Shown piece by piece: positions 8,557 to 17,060 of a DNA stretch of 64,000 nucleotides. The notes under the pieces were generated by a model. That model saw nothing but the letters and a program-made list of their open reading frames with translations. It made no database searches and was not told the origin of the DNA. Position 1 is the stretch's first letter. Each line of letters begins with the position of its first letter. Position numbers and translations under genes: made by a program. The stretch lies in assembly GCA_023457715.1 (NCBI GenBank), contig JAEWKR010000079.1:42272-106271 (forward strand), in the 5' to 3' direction. Source of the stretch: Verrucomicrobiota bacterium. Lineage in GTDB: Bacteria; Verrucomicrobiota; Verrucomicrobiia; Opitutales; Opitutaceae.

Positions 8557-10283
8557 CGACGTCTTCCGATGCGCTGGCCGTGGTCACCGCGGCTTCGGCC
8601 CTCTACGGCCGCACGCTCTGGCAGTTTTTCCGCAGCGCGGAGCGGCACGGCGTGCCGGCCAGACACCCGGTTCTCGCCTTCGATCTCGGGCTCGCGCCCG
8701 CCGATCGCCGGCGCCTCGAGCGCGATTTTCCCTGGGTGCGGTGGCTGGACGCGCCCGACCTGCCACCCCATGCCGCCGTGGCCGCACGGACCTACGCCTG
8801 GAAGCCGGTCGTCATCGCGGCCGCGGCCCACGTCCAGCCCGCCCCCGCCCGTCTTCTGTGGCTCGACAGTGCCACCTTGCTGCAGGACACGCTGGACGAG
8901 GTGGACGCCGCGATCCGCGAGTACGGCGTCTACACCCTCGCCGGCCAGTCCGCTCTGCAGGACCGCTGCGAGCCTGGGATCTGGAGCCGGCTGCGCGCGC
9001 CGCTCGAGATTCTCCACCGACCCGAACGGGCCGCCGGCGTCGTTGGTTTCGACCTTCGTCAACCCGCCGCCGCGGCGCTGCTCGCCGAGTGGCGCGGCTG
9101 CGCGGACGATCCCACCTGCTGGCATCCGCTCAACGCGCGCCACCGTCCCGAGCAGGCCCTGCTCTCCCTCCTGATCTACCGTGCCGAACGCGAGGGCCGG
9201 CTGCGGGTCAACCCCGGCGAAATCGACATCAGCTGCGCCGCCCCCGTGCGCTGGTTGACCACCCGGAACAAGGTGGCCCCGGCCGTGCCCACGGCGGCCG
9301 ATCCTGCGGTGCGACTCGCGTATGCCGTCGCCAAGCGCGCCGACCGCGCCGCCCTCCGCCTCCGCGCCGCCAAACAACGCCGGGTCGACGGCTGGCACCG
9401 GTATCCGAAGGAGCACTTCACCGTGCTGCTCGGCCGCACGACGGCCGACCTGCAGCCCGTGCCCGCCCCACCCGACCGCTACTACGCGGACCCTTTCCCC
9501 GCGGTGCATGAGGGGCAGGCCTGGTTGTTCGTGGAGGAATACCGCTACGCCCACAACGCGGGGCGGCTGCTCGCGCTGCCGGTCAACCCACTCCCGGCCG
9601 GCGGCTTTGCGTTCGGCGCTCCCCGGGCGCTCGACGTGCCGGGAGAGCATCTTTCCTTTCCCTTCGTTTTCCGCCATGCCGGCGAATGGCTGCTCGTGCC
9701 GGAAACGTCCCGGCAGCGCACGGTCGACCTCTACTCGTGCGTCGAGTTTCCCCACCGCTGGCGCCTGCGCCGGCGCCTGCTGGCCGACGTGGATGCGGCG
9801 GATTCGACCCTCGTCCACCACGAGGGCCGCTGGTACCTGTTCACGTCCACCCGCTCCGGCGACTCCGGCACGGGCCGCGCGCTGGCGGTGTTCCATGCCG
9901 CCGACCTGTTCGAGGGCGAATGGACACCCCACCCGGTCAACGCCGAACGCCGCCATGCCCACCGCCCCCACTCCTACGGCCGCAACGCCGGCCCGCTGGT
10001 GCAGCTGGCCATAACCCAAAACTCAAAACCCAAAACCCAGAATCTCCTCCGTCCCATTCACAGCAGCGAGCGCTACTACGGCGAACGCGTGCACTGGCTG
10101 CAGGTGACCACGCTCACCCCCGAGCGTTGCGAAGAGGCGCCCTGGTCCGGTCCCCATCCGCTCCTCACGCTCGCCACGACGCGTTCGCTGCATCACCTCG
10201 CCGTCGCGGACGGGTTCGTCGCCTGCGACACCCGCGACCGCATCAGCTATCTGCATACGCTGACCGGCCGCCTCATCCCGTAG
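8532..10283 (+). CDS. Two-domain protein: GT-A-like N-terminal domain fused to a GINT1-type beta-propeller
   Basis: 583 residues from the ATG at 8532 (a second ATG is at 8541). Residues about 10-260 look like a nucleotide-diphospho-sugar transferase domain of the DUF1647 kind (VVTAASALYGRTLWQFFRS, AFDLGL, WLDAPDLP, RLLWLDSATLL). Residues about 300-580 form a blade-repeat domain: YYADPFPAVHEGQAWLFVEEY, LSFPFVFRHAGEWLLVPETS, DSTLVHHEGRWYLFTST. This matches the N-terminal domain named after plant glucosamine inositolphosphorylceramide transferase 1. An insert QNSKPKTQN, encoded by a TTTTGGG-type heptamer array (10012-10046), interrupts the last blade. The gene overlaps its upstream glycosyltransferase. 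Role: probably glycan transfer; the specific reaction is unknown. Confidence 0.7.
   Translation: MDPMDPRVTTSSDALAVVTAASALYGRTLWQFFRSAERHGVPARHPVLAFDLGLAPADRRRLERDFPWVRWLDAPDLPPHAAVAARTYAWKPVVIAAAAHVQPAPARLLWLDSATLLQDTLDEVDAAIREYGVYTLAGQSALQDRCEPGIWSRLRAPLEILHRPERAAGVVGFDLRQPAAAALLAEWRGCADDPTCWHPLNARHRPEQALLSLLIYRAEREGRLRVNPGEIDISCAAPVRWLTTRNKVAPAVPTAADPAVRLAYAVAKRADRAALRLRAAKQRRVDGWHRYPKEHFTVLLGRTTADLQPVPAPPDRYYADPFPAVHEGQAWLFVEEYRYAHNAGRLLALPVNPLPAGGFAFGAPRALDVPGEHLSFPFVFRHAGEWLLVPETSRQRTVDLYSCVEFPHRWRLRRRLLADVDAADSTLVHHEGRWYLFTSTRSGDSGTGRALAVFHAADLFEGEWTPHPVNAERRHAHRPHSYGRNAGPLVQLAITQNSKPKTQNLLRPIHSSERYYGERVHWLQVTTLTPERCEEAPWSGPHPLLTLATTRSLHHLAVADGFVACDTRDRISYLHTLTGRLIP
10012..10046. repeat. 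Heptamer array (AAAACCC type) inside a coding sequence
   Basis: About four to five degenerate copies of AAAACCC/AAAACTC lie in frame within the propeller gene and encode QNSKPKTQN. Because the unit is 7 bp, gain or loss of one copy would shift the frame and truncate the last about 80 residues. The reverse-orientation form of this unit is intergenic at 2887-2916. Confidence 0.8.
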
Positions 10284-10304
10284 CACCAGCTTCAGCCGGT
10301 ACCC
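10279..10304. repeat. REP-like palindrome (family A) spanning both stop codons
   Basis: The sequence GTAGCACCAGCTTCAGCCGGTAC is a variant of the GTAGCGCCGGCTTCAGCCGGTAC palindrome also found at 11972, 36440, 36641 and 36686. Its left end supplies the TAG stop of the plus-strand propeller gene and its right end the TGA stop of the minus-strand gene ending at 10292. Confidence 0.75.
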
Positions 10305-11269
10305 TTCCCGCTCCCGCACTCCAGCCACCCCTTCCCCTCGAAATAACGCAGCGCGATCGAATTACCGCGATCCTCCGCGCGGGCCGAGCGGTTGACGTTC
10401 CGGCCGAGGCTGGAGCGATCCACCGCGCGCCAGGTCCGCCAGGGCTTGTAATCGGTGAACGGGAGCGCCATCGGCCGCACCACCCGCGGTGCCTTCGCGT
10501 GGGCGCTGATCCAGACATCGTCCACGTAGCGCACCGCCGGGGGCGCCGGCGTAAAATCCCCCAGCGCCTCGAGGTCGAAGAACCGGGGCCGCACCAGGTA
10601 GCCATGAACCCCCTGGACCACGTCGACGCGGCGCGCGGTCGTCACTTGGTTCGCGCGAAGCGGCACGTAGGGTTCCTGGCGCCAGCGCGCCCGGAGCGTC
10701 GTCGGTCGGTCCACGCGATCTGCGGGCACGGACCAGCCGGCGCCCGCCAGGATCTCCCCGGGGTGGCTCCGCGCCAGCGACTCCATCCGCTCCAGATAGC
10801 GCGGATGATACACACGGTCGTCGTCCACGACCCACACCGCCTGGTCGGGCCCGACACTCCCCAGCGTGGTCAGGAACTTCGTCGCGGGCCCCTCGTCGGG
10901 GCAACGCGTCACGGTCACCGCGGTCAGTTCCGCGAGCCAGGGCGGAATCGCGTAGGCGCACTGTTCGCGGGCCGACCACTCCGGCAGGCAAAGTCGGATC
11001 TCCCGCGGCCGCACGGTCTGCCGCAGCAGGCTTTTCAAGGTGAACGGCAGCAGGTGAAGCCGGCTGGGGATCGACGTCAGGGTCGCCACGATGTCCGCCA
11101 CCCGGGGATTGCCCGCGAACCGGGCCGCGAGTTCCGGGAGTTCCTGCCGCGCGAGCTCGCGTTCGTCCCACCACGCCTGCGCCAGCTCTTCGCCGGTGAG
11201 CTGGCAGGCACAGCGATACGCCGCGGCGACGGCCAGGGCCGCCCCGCCAATGAGCCAGCCGCTGTTCAT
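10292..11269 (-). CDS. Membrane-anchored GT-A-like glycosyltransferase
   Basis: 325 residues from the ATG at 11269. An N-terminal hydrophobic segment (WLIGGAALAVAAAYRCA) should anchor it. Then comes VADIVATLTSIPSRLHLLPFTLKSLLRQ, the entry of a family of small glycosyltransferases. The DxD-like site VWVVDDDRVYHPRYLERM follows, then VRYVDDVWISAHAKAPRVVRP. ATGA overlap with the VTT gene shows an operon. The last four residues (GKGTG then stop) come from a REP palindrome, so the original end was probably a little different. Substrate not readable. Confidence 0.7.
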   Translation of the reverse strand: MNSGWLIGGAALAVAAAYRCACQLTGEELAQAWWDERELARQELPELAARFAGNPRVADIVATLTSIPSRLHLLPFTLKSLLRQTVRPREIRLCLPEWSAREQCAYAIPPWLAELTAVTVTRCPDEGPATKFLTTLGSVGPDQAVWVVDDDRVYHPRYLERMESLARSHPGEILAGAGWSVPADRVDRPTTLRARWRQEPYVPLRANQVTTARRVDVVQGVHGYLVRPRFFDLEALGDFTPAPPAVRYVDDVWISAHAKAPRVVRPMALPFTDYKPWRTWRAVDRSSLGRNVNRSARAEDRGNSIALRYFEGKGWLECGSGKGTG

Positions 11270-11937
11270 GCGACCGGGCGGTCCATTCGCCGGCGCCACC
11301 ACCAGACCGCGACGGAGGCCGCGGCGAGCACGCTCACCCCCGAGGCCAGGGCGACGACATTGCCCCCCAGCACACCCCGGCCGAACACGACGCCGCCGAC
11401 CACCCACGGGACCGTGAGCAGCCACGACACGAGCCAGTAGGGGCCGAAAGGGACCTGCGCCAGGCCGAGCAGGCAGCATTGCAGCGGGAGCGGCGGCCCG
11501 GGCACGAGCCGCACCATCAGGATCACCGCCACGGCGTTCCCCTCCCCCACGGTCGGAATGATGTGCCCGCGCGCGCGCAGCCACCGTTCGATCGGCGGGC
11601 GGAACCAGTATCGGGCCGCGAGGTAGCACCAGGTGATCTGCACCGCGACCGCGAGGAGCGCGGCGGCGACCACCCCTGCCAGGCCGAGGGTACCGGCGAA
11701 CGCGGGGCCCGCCGGCAGCGTGAACCAAGCGAGCGGAGCGGGCACGAGCGCCATCGCCGTGAAGTACGGGGCGGGACCGGCCTCGCGGATCCACGCCAGC
11801 GCCGCTTCGAGGGTGCCGCGCACGCCCGGCGCCTGCAGGACCATCACCGCCGCCGCCCCCGCGAGCAGGCCGAGGCCCGCCCCCAGCGCCCAGCGCCAGC
11901 GCGCGAATCTGGAGGAGGAGTGGGGCATCGCGGCCAT
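11266..11937 (-). CDS. TVP38/TMEM64 (VTT domain, DedA-like) membrane protein
   Basis: 223 residues if the ATG at 11937 is used; ATG 11928 and TTG 11964 are alternatives. Five or six transmembrane helices surround the VTT core: LPAGPAFAGTLGLAGVVAAAL and the re-entrant region VILMVRLVPGPPLPLQCCLLGLAQVPFGPYW. Proteins of this superfamily act as lipid scramblases or carry undecaprenyl-phosphate and phosphatidylethanolamine across the membrane. Here it is co-translated with a glycosyltransferase (ATGA), suggesting flipping of a lipid carrier or glycolipid (inference). Confidence 0.8.
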   Translation of the reverse strand: MAAMPHSSSRFARWRWALGAGLGLLAGAAAVMVLQAPGVRGTLEAALAWIREAGPAPYFTAMALVPAPLAWFTLPAGPAFAGTLGLAGVVAAALLAVAVQITWCYLAARYWFRPPIERWLRARGHIIPTVGEGNAVAVILMVRLVPGPPLPLQCCLLGLAQVPFGPYWLVSWLLTVPWVVGGVVFGRGVLGGNVVALASGVSVLAAASVAVWWWRRRMDRPVA

Positions 11938-11971
11938 GAAGCCGGACGCCGGCGCGCGCGTCAATCCACCG

Positions 11972-11995
11972 GGGTACCGGCTTCAGCCGGTACCC
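11972..11995. repeat. REP-like perfect palindrome, family A
   Basis: Two 11-base arms (GGGTACCGGCT and its complement) around a TC loop. It lies in the 127-bp divergent region between the VTT gene and the Stealth gene, so it may influence their expression. Confidence 0.85.
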
Positions 11996-12064
11996 TCTCC
12001 ACCTCGCCGCCGAACCCACTTTCCGCTCGATCGTCCCCCTGACTTCTGACCCCGTTGGAACTGC

Positions 12065-12973
12065 ATGCCCGCACCCGCTCCCATCGACGCCGTTTACACC
12101 TGGGTCGACGGCGCGCGGTCCGACTACGTCGCCGAGGTGCGCCGGCACGCGGCGCGTCCGCAGGACGTCAATCCCGAGCGTTTCCGCGACGCGTTCGACG
12201 GCCTGCGCTACAGCCTGCGTTCGCTGGAGCGGTTCGCGCCGTGGCTGCGCCAGGTGTACCTCTTCACCTGCCGGCCGCAGGTGCCGCCGTGGCTGCGCCG
12301 CGATCATCCCCGGCTGCGGATCGTCCACCACGACGAGGTCATCACCGAGCCCGGGGTGCTCCCCACGTTCAACAGCAATGTCATCGAGTGCTTCCTCGAC
12401 CGGCTGCCGGGGCTCTCCGACCGGTTCGTGTATCTGAACGACGACTACCTGTTGGGCGGCCCCGTGACCACGGCCGACTTCTTCACCCCCGACGGCCGCA
12501 TCCGCGTGGCCGGCACGGTCGCCGGCGAGCGTTTCCGTCACCGCGTGTACGAGCACCAGTGGCTCTCGCTCGGCCTGCTCGAACACGGACCGCTGCTGAT
12601 CGAACGCCGGGGGTGGCGGGAGATGCAGGCCCTCGCCCCCGGGGAGATGCGCGCCCACCTCCAGCACCGCTTTCGCGCGCCCGACGACCTGCGCCCGGAC
12701 CGGCTCTACCGTTGGTACATGCTGACGCGGGCGCGGGACCGCGCGGTGGCGGAGCCCTCCTGGCGTTACCTGCGGTACGCCGCCTTCCACAAGGTGCGCG
12801 CCAACCCCGCGGCGGAGCGTCGCGCGCTGGCCCGGCTGGCCGCCCGCCGGCCCCGCTTCCTCTGCCTCAACGACGACATGGGCGACACGCCCGATCCGAC
12901 GGTGGTGTCACTCGTGCGCGCGTACCTCGAGACCCTCTGCCCGGAGCCGAGCTCGTTCGAGCAACGTGCCTGA
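12065..12973 (+). CDS. Stealth-family sugar-phosphate transferase
   Basis: 302 residues from the ATG at 12065. The conserved regions of Stealth proteins are present in order. CR1 is IDAVYTWVDG near the start. CR2 is RYSLRSLERFAPWLRQVYLFT, then LPTFNSNVIECFLDRLPGLS and RFVYLNDDYLLGGPVTTADFF. A short C-terminal region ends FLCLNDDMGD (CR4-like). The family includes capsule polymerases and human GNPTAB; it transfers hexose-1-phosphate or a similar phosphosugar to a hydroxyl, making phosphodiester links. It is a single gene flanked by the VTT operon and the phosphonate operon. A phosphodiester-linked surface glycan is likely. Confidence 0.9.
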   Translation: MPAPAPIDAVYTWVDGARSDYVAEVRRHAARPQDVNPERFRDAFDGLRYSLRSLERFAPWLRQVYLFTCRPQVPPWLRRDHPRLRIVHHDEVITEPGVLPTFNSNVIECFLDRLPGLSDRFVYLNDDYLLGGPVTTADFFTPDGRIRVAGTVAGERFRHRVYEHQWLSLGLLEHGPLLIERRGWREMQALAPGEMRAHLQHRFRAPDDLRPDRLYRWYMLTRARDRAVAEPSWRYLRYAAFHKVRANPAAERRALARLAARRPRFLCLNDDMGDTPDPTVVSLVRAYLETLCPEPSSFEQRA

Positions 12974-13049
12974 ACCGGAAGGATGCAGCAGGAACCACGC
13001 ATGCCGGGCGCAGCGAAACCAGCCCCGGCCTGAATCACGGGAAGGCGGG

Positions 13050-14195
13050 TCAATCCGCGTGGACGGCTGATCTCGCTGCGCCCGGCACGCGGTTCCCGGT
13101 TCTGCACGGATCGGGCTCGGCGGCGCCGGCGCCATAGAGCCGGAGCATCCGCTCCACCTGCCGGTCACGCGCAAATCGCGCCGCCACCGCGCGGGTCGCC
13201 GCCGCGGCCGCCGCGCGCGCGGCAGGTTCGGCCCACGCGAGGAGCGCGGCGGCGAGCGCGCCCGGATCGGCCGGCGGCACCAGCTGCGCGGCGGCGGTGC
13301 CCCCGAGCCAATCCGCGTATCCGCGAATACGCGACGCGATCACGGGCGTGCCGTGGGCCAGGGCCTCCAGTCCGACCAGACCAAAGCTTTCGCCACCGAT
13401 CGACGGCACCACGACGATATCCGCCGCCGCGTACGCGGCCGAAAGCTCCGCCTCCGACAACCGGCCGAGCCAGTCGATGGGCAGCTCCGACCTGACCGGC
13501 GCGTCCGGCCCCGCCACCGCCAGCCGAAAGCGCCCCGGCGCCCGCGCGTCCACCTGGGCCCACGCCGCCTGCAGCACCCCGAAGCCCTTGCGCGGCTCAC
13601 CGATCCGGCCGACCATCAGCACGCGGACCGGTCCCCGGCCCGCCTCGCCGGCGGGCGCCCGCGCTCCGTCGGGAAGTCGGATGCCGTGCGGCACAATCGT
13701 GTAGTCGGCCGGATGATACTCCGCCGCGAAATCGCGCGCCGCCGCCGAAACGGCGATCCGCACGTCGAGCAGCGAGTTCACCCAGTTGCACCAGGGCCAG
13801 GCGTAGAGGTAGCCCCGGTTCGCCTCCGCGTAGGTGTGGAAGGTGCCGACCCGGCGGGCGCCGCGCGCGAACAGAAGCGCGAAGGTGTTCAGGGCCGGCA
13901 GGAAGGGTTCCTGGGTGTGCACCACCTCCGGGGCAAAGCCGCGCACGAGCTGTCGCACGCGCCCGGCGATGCCGGGCTGCAGGGTCACGCGGCTCACCGC
14001 CCCGTTGAAGGCGCCCGTCCAGACGCGGCCGACGGTCAGCACGTGTCCGCCGCGCGGATCCACCGGAGCGGACGCAGGCCCGACCAGCTTCACCTCGTGA
14101 CCGCGCTCGAGCAGCCCCGCGAGCAGGTCGAGGGCGTGCCGATTGACGCCCCCCGGCACGGCCAGATCGTACGGACTGGTGAGCAGGATGCGCAC
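13050..14195 (-). CDS. GT4 glycosyltransferase resembling PimA (phosphatidylinositol mannosyltransferase)
   Basis: 381 residues from a GTG at 14195, two bases after the decarboxylase stop, so it ends the phosphonate operon. The N-terminus (MRILLTSPYDLAVPGGVNRHALDLLAGLLERGHEV) has the PYDxxxPGGVxxH wording of PimA-type enzymes. The C-terminal domain has VLMVGRIGEPRKGFGVLQAA and the donor-binding GESFGLVGLEALAHGTPVIAS (ExxxxxxxE). PimA relatives mannosylate phosphatidylinositol. The inositol-lipid genes 20 kb away make a lipid acceptor thinkable, but PimA-like GT4 enzymes also act on diacylglycerol and polyprenyl carriers. Confidence 0.85.
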   Translation of the reverse strand: MRILLTSPYDLAVPGGVNRHALDLLAGLLERGHEVKLVGPASAPVDPRGGHVLTVGRVWTGAFNGAVSRVTLQPGIAGRVRQLVRGFAPEVVHTQEPFLPALNTFALLFARGARRVGTFHTYAEANRGYLYAWPWCNWVNSLLDVRIAVSAAARDFAAEYHPADYTIVPHGIRLPDGARAPAGEAGRGPVRVLMVGRIGEPRKGFGVLQAAWAQVDARAPGRFRLAVAGPDAPVRSELPIDWLGRLSEAELSAAYAAADIVVVPSIGGESFGLVGLEALAHGTPVIASRIRGYADWLGGTAAAQLVPPADPGALAAALLAWAEPAARAAAAAATRAVAARFARDRQVERMLRLYGAGAAEPDPCRTGNRVPGAARSAVHAD

Positions 14196-14197
14196 GG

Positions 14198-15418
14198 CTA
14201 CCCGGGCAGCCCGGGGACCCCGTTCCCCGGTGGGGGCTGGGGCTGGAGCCAGCCCTGCAGCCGGCGGAAAACCTCGGCCGGGGTCACGCGCGGGCGCGGC
14301 AGTTTTTCCGGCGCGCCGGGCTTGATCCGCACATGAAAGAACTCCGGCCCGGTCTCCCGGGCGCCGGGGGATTCCGTCTCGCCCTGCGGCGCTCTCAGCA
14401 GCGACGCCAGCTCCCCCGGATCGTCGATCGCGACCACCCGCCGGTACCCGCACGCCTGCGCCAGGGCGCCAAACGACACGCCGCCGCTCACGGTGGACTG
14501 CCCGCCGGTCGAATCATGCGCCTCGTTGTCCAGCACCACATGGCGCAAGGTCGGCGGAGCGTAGGCGCCGAGCGTGGCCAGATTGCCCATCCGCATCAGC
14601 AGGGCTCCGTCTCCGTCGATCACGGTCACCGGACGTCCCGGCTGCTGCAGCGCCAGCCCGAGACCGAGCGCGCTCGCCGAACCCATGGAGCCGACCACGT
14701 AGAGGTTCCATGGGTCGTCGCCCAGCGCGTACAATTCACGGCCCGTGTACCCGGTGGTGGCGACGAGAGCCTCTCCGGGGCGCCGCGTCGCGCGGACCAG
14801 CTGCAACGCCTCGGTGCGCGTCATCCGCTCGGCCATCCCCCGCGACCAGCGCTCCGTAAAGTGCAGGGTCCGCTCCCCGGTCGCGCCGGGCGCCGCCCGC
14901 GTCGCGAGGGGATGCGGCGCGACGGCGTCCTTGCTCATGACCAGCGCAAAAGGCCGGCCGTGTTCCCGCATCTCCGCAACCGCCCGGTCCAGGACGCCGG
15001 CCACGTCGGCCGTCGCCGCGGGAAAGCGCGCCCAGGGAATCTCCATCGTGTCCAGCAGCCCGGTCGTGATCCGCCCCATCTGTTCGTGCTGGGGCTCGTC
15101 CTGCTCGCCGCCGGGTTCACCCCGGTGGGTGACAATCAGCAGCACCGGCACCCGGAAAGGCCGACAGAGCGAGGTCAGCGCATTGACCGCATTGCCCAGT
15201 CCCGAGTTTTGGAACATGACCATCGCCTGCGCACCTCCGAGCACCGCGCCCGCACCCATGGCCACCGCGTCGCCTTCGTTGACCGCATCGCGGAAAACGA
15301 ACCGGCCGTCATCGATCGCCGCATTGATCAACGGCTTCAGGTACGAACACGGCGTGCCGGAGATGAAGCGAAACCCGCGCTCGTGACAGCCCGTCAGAAA
15401 CTCGGTGGCGTGCAACAT
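14198..15418 (-). CDS. aepY: Phosphonopyruvate decarboxylase
   Basis: 406 residues, ThDP-dependent. The N-terminal PYR domain has FRDAVNEGDAVAMGAGA with the activating Glu and VMFQNSGLGNAVNALTSL. The C-terminal PP domain has VIDGDGALLMRMGNLATLGAYAPP...VLDNEAHDSTGGQ, the GDG...N ThDP/Mg site and the NxxHxSTGGQ wording specific to phosphonopyruvate (and sulfopyruvate) decarboxylases. It converts phosphonopyruvate to phosphonoacetaldehyde, pulling the unfavourable PEP mutase reaction forward. It lies 7 bp after the PEP mutase gene and 2 bp before the GT4 gene. Adjacent PEP mutase makes sulfopyruvate as substrate unlikely. Confidence 0.93.
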   Translation of the reverse strand: MLHATEFLTGCHERGFRFISGTPCSYLKPLINAAIDDGRFVFRDAVNEGDAVAMGAGAVLGGAQAMVMFQNSGLGNAVNALTSLCRPFRVPVLLIVTHRGEPGGEQDEPQHEQMGRITTGLLDTMEIPWARFPAATADVAGVLDRAVAEMREHGRPFALVMSKDAVAPHPLATRAAPGATGERTLHFTERWSRGMAERMTRTEALQLVRATRRPGEALVATTGYTGRELYALGDDPWNLYVVGSMGSASALGLGLALQQPGRPVTVIDGDGALLMRMGNLATLGAYAPPTLRHVVLDNEAHDSTGGQSTVSGGVSFGALAQACGYRRVVAIDDPGELASLLRAPQGETESPGARETGPEFFHVRIKPGAPEKLPRPRVTPAEVFRRLQGWLQPQPPPGNGVPGLPG

Positions 15419-15425
15419 GAGCGGG

Positions 15426-17060
15426 CTAGAGATTGCCGGCGCGCGTCAGATCCACCAGCGACTCGACGCTCAGCCAGTCGCCCGCGACGAACTGCACTTT
15501 CACCTTCTGTCCCCGGTCCACCATCGCCTGCAGGAGGTCGACCAGCTGGGCCTTCGCCAGCTGCGCCGGCGGAAGCGCCTCGAGATATTCCCGGATCCAG
15601 GCGGCTCCGCGGGCCGAGACCTTCATCGCGCCGATCCACTCGCCGTCAAACTGCTCGAAGTCGTTGGAATTGGCGGCCGCGACCAGCTCCGCCTCTTCCG
15701 CCAGGGCGGGGTCGGGATGGTCCACGCTCTTCACCCGGACGAGATCCCGCGAGCGGGGATGCCCCTCCCCGCGCCGGATCGAACGGTCGACGGCAATCAC
15801 CACGTCGTCGGCATCGAGCAGCAGTCGCTGCAGATGGTGGCGCCGGCAGAACACATCGCCGAACACGATCAGACCGGCTCCGCGCAGCACCTCGCGCGCG
15901 CACGCCAGCGACGCGACCTCGCCCGTCTGCTCCCAGACGGGGTTGACGAACACCTTCAAGCCGGGCCGGACGAGTCGATCCGCGCGGTAGCCGCCCACGA
16001 TGGCCAGCTGACGCACCCCGATCGCTTCGCAGTTGCGGCACAGCCGCTCCAGCAGGGTCACCCCGCCCACCGTCAGCAGGGTCTTCGGCTTCTCCGTGGT
16101 GAGCGCCTCCAGCGGACCGCTCCCGCGGGTCGCCCCGAGGATCACCGCCTGGGTGTCGCCGGCCGCGGCCGAAAGATACACCTGTTCGGCCGCACGCAGC
16201 TCGTCGTCGCCCTGCAGCCGGAACACCTCGGCCAGCGGCGCGATCGATTCCTCCACCCCCATCACGGAACGATCCTGGGCGATGCGCGCGGCCGTGACCT
16301 GCATCGCCGTCAGCGAGGCGCGGAGGAGGTGATTGGCCCAGATCAGGGCGGAAACCTTCCGCTGCGCAAACGACTCCGTCGGCGTCGTGTAATACTTCGT
16401 CGGAATCAGGATGACGGGATGACGCCCGGCCCACGCCTCGAGGAACCCGAAGATCTCGTCCGGCCGCGACTGCGCGCTGTGCACGATGATGGCGTCCGCG
16501 CCGGCGAGGCGATACGCCTCGGCGCGGCGCAAGGCCTCGGGCACGCCCCACCCCGCGATCAGCGCCTCCGTCCGCGCCACGATCACGAAATCGGCGTCGA
16601 GCTGCGCGTCCCGGCCGGCCTTCAGCTTGCCGCAGAACTCGTCGATCTCCGCCAGGGGCTGGGCGGCGCCGCGCAGGAAGCTGTTCGTCTTAGGGAATAT
16701 CTTGTCCTCGATGCACACACCCGCGATCCCGCGCTGCTCCAGTTTCCGCACCACGCGGCGGAAGATGTTGAAGTTGCCGAAGCCGGTGTCGCCATCCAGC
16801 AGGATGGGCACGCGGGTCGCATCCGCCATGAACTCCGCCACCTCCAGCACCTGGGTCCAGCTGGCCTCGTTGTTGTCCCGCACGCCCATGGCCGACGAAA
16901 TCGCCAGCCCGCTCGCCCACACGCCGGCGAACCCCGCCTCCTCCGCGATCCGCGCCGACAACCCGTCGTGCGCCTCGAGCAGGAAGGAGAGCTCCGCGGG
17001 ATCCAGCAGCGCGCGCAGCTGACGGGTCTTGCTGAGAAGATGGGCAGGCCTATTTCGCAT
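15426..17060 (-). CDS. aepX: Phosphoenolpyruvate mutase fused to a nucleotidyltransferase
   Basis: 544 residues from the ATG at 17060. Residues 1-295 are PEP mutase: LLDGDTGFGN (metal site), and the gating loop EDKIFPKTNSF (118-128), which distinguishes mutase from the isocitrate lyase relatives. Residues about 303-540 are a nucleotidyltransferase fold starting AVILGATRGSGPLEALTTEKPKTLL. Its glycine-rich loop departs from the usual AAGxGSRL, which may weaken or change NTP binding. The mutase makes the C-P bond of phosphonopyruvate from PEP. The fused domain would activate a phosphonate with CTP, or may be vestigial because the neighbouring gene carries a canonical one. It overlaps the upstream gene by 11 bp. 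Confidence 0.93.
   Translation of the reverse strand: MRNRPAHLLSKTRQLRALLDPAELSFLLEAHDGLSARIAEEAGFAGVWASGLAISSAMGVRDNNEASWTQVLEVAEFMADATRVPILLDGDTGFGNFNIFRRVVRKLEQRGIAGVCIEDKIFPKTNSFLRGAAQPLAEIDEFCGKLKAGRDAQLDADFVIVARTEALIAGWGVPEALRRAEAYRLAGADAIIVHSAQSRPDEIFGFLEAWAGRHPVILIPTKYYTTPTESFAQRKVSALIWANHLLRASLTAMQVTAARIAQDRSVMGVEESIAPLAEVFRLQGDDELRAAEQVYLSAAAGDTQAVILGATRGSGPLEALTTEKPKTLLTVGGVTLLERLCRNCEAIGVRQLAIVGGYRADRLVRPGLKVFVNPVWEQTGEVASLACAREVLRGAGLIVFGDVFCRRHHLQRLLLDADDVVIAVDRSIRRGEGHPRSRDLVRVKSVDHPDPALAEEAELVAAANSNDFEQFDGEWIGAMKVSARGAAWIREYLEALPPAQLAKAQLVDLLQAMVDRGQKVKVQFVAGDWLSVESLVDLTRAGNL

Noticed and set aside
12974..13049. Convergent gap after the Stealth gene checked for a terminator or small gene
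   Set aside because: No clear stem with U-tract and no coding signal in 76 bp.
14198..15418. ThDP enzyme as sulfopyruvate decarboxylase or acetolactate synthase
   Set aside because: Adjacent PEP mutase and AEP transaminase, and the NEAHDSTGGQ wording, favour phosphonopyruvate; the length is too short for acetolactate synthase.
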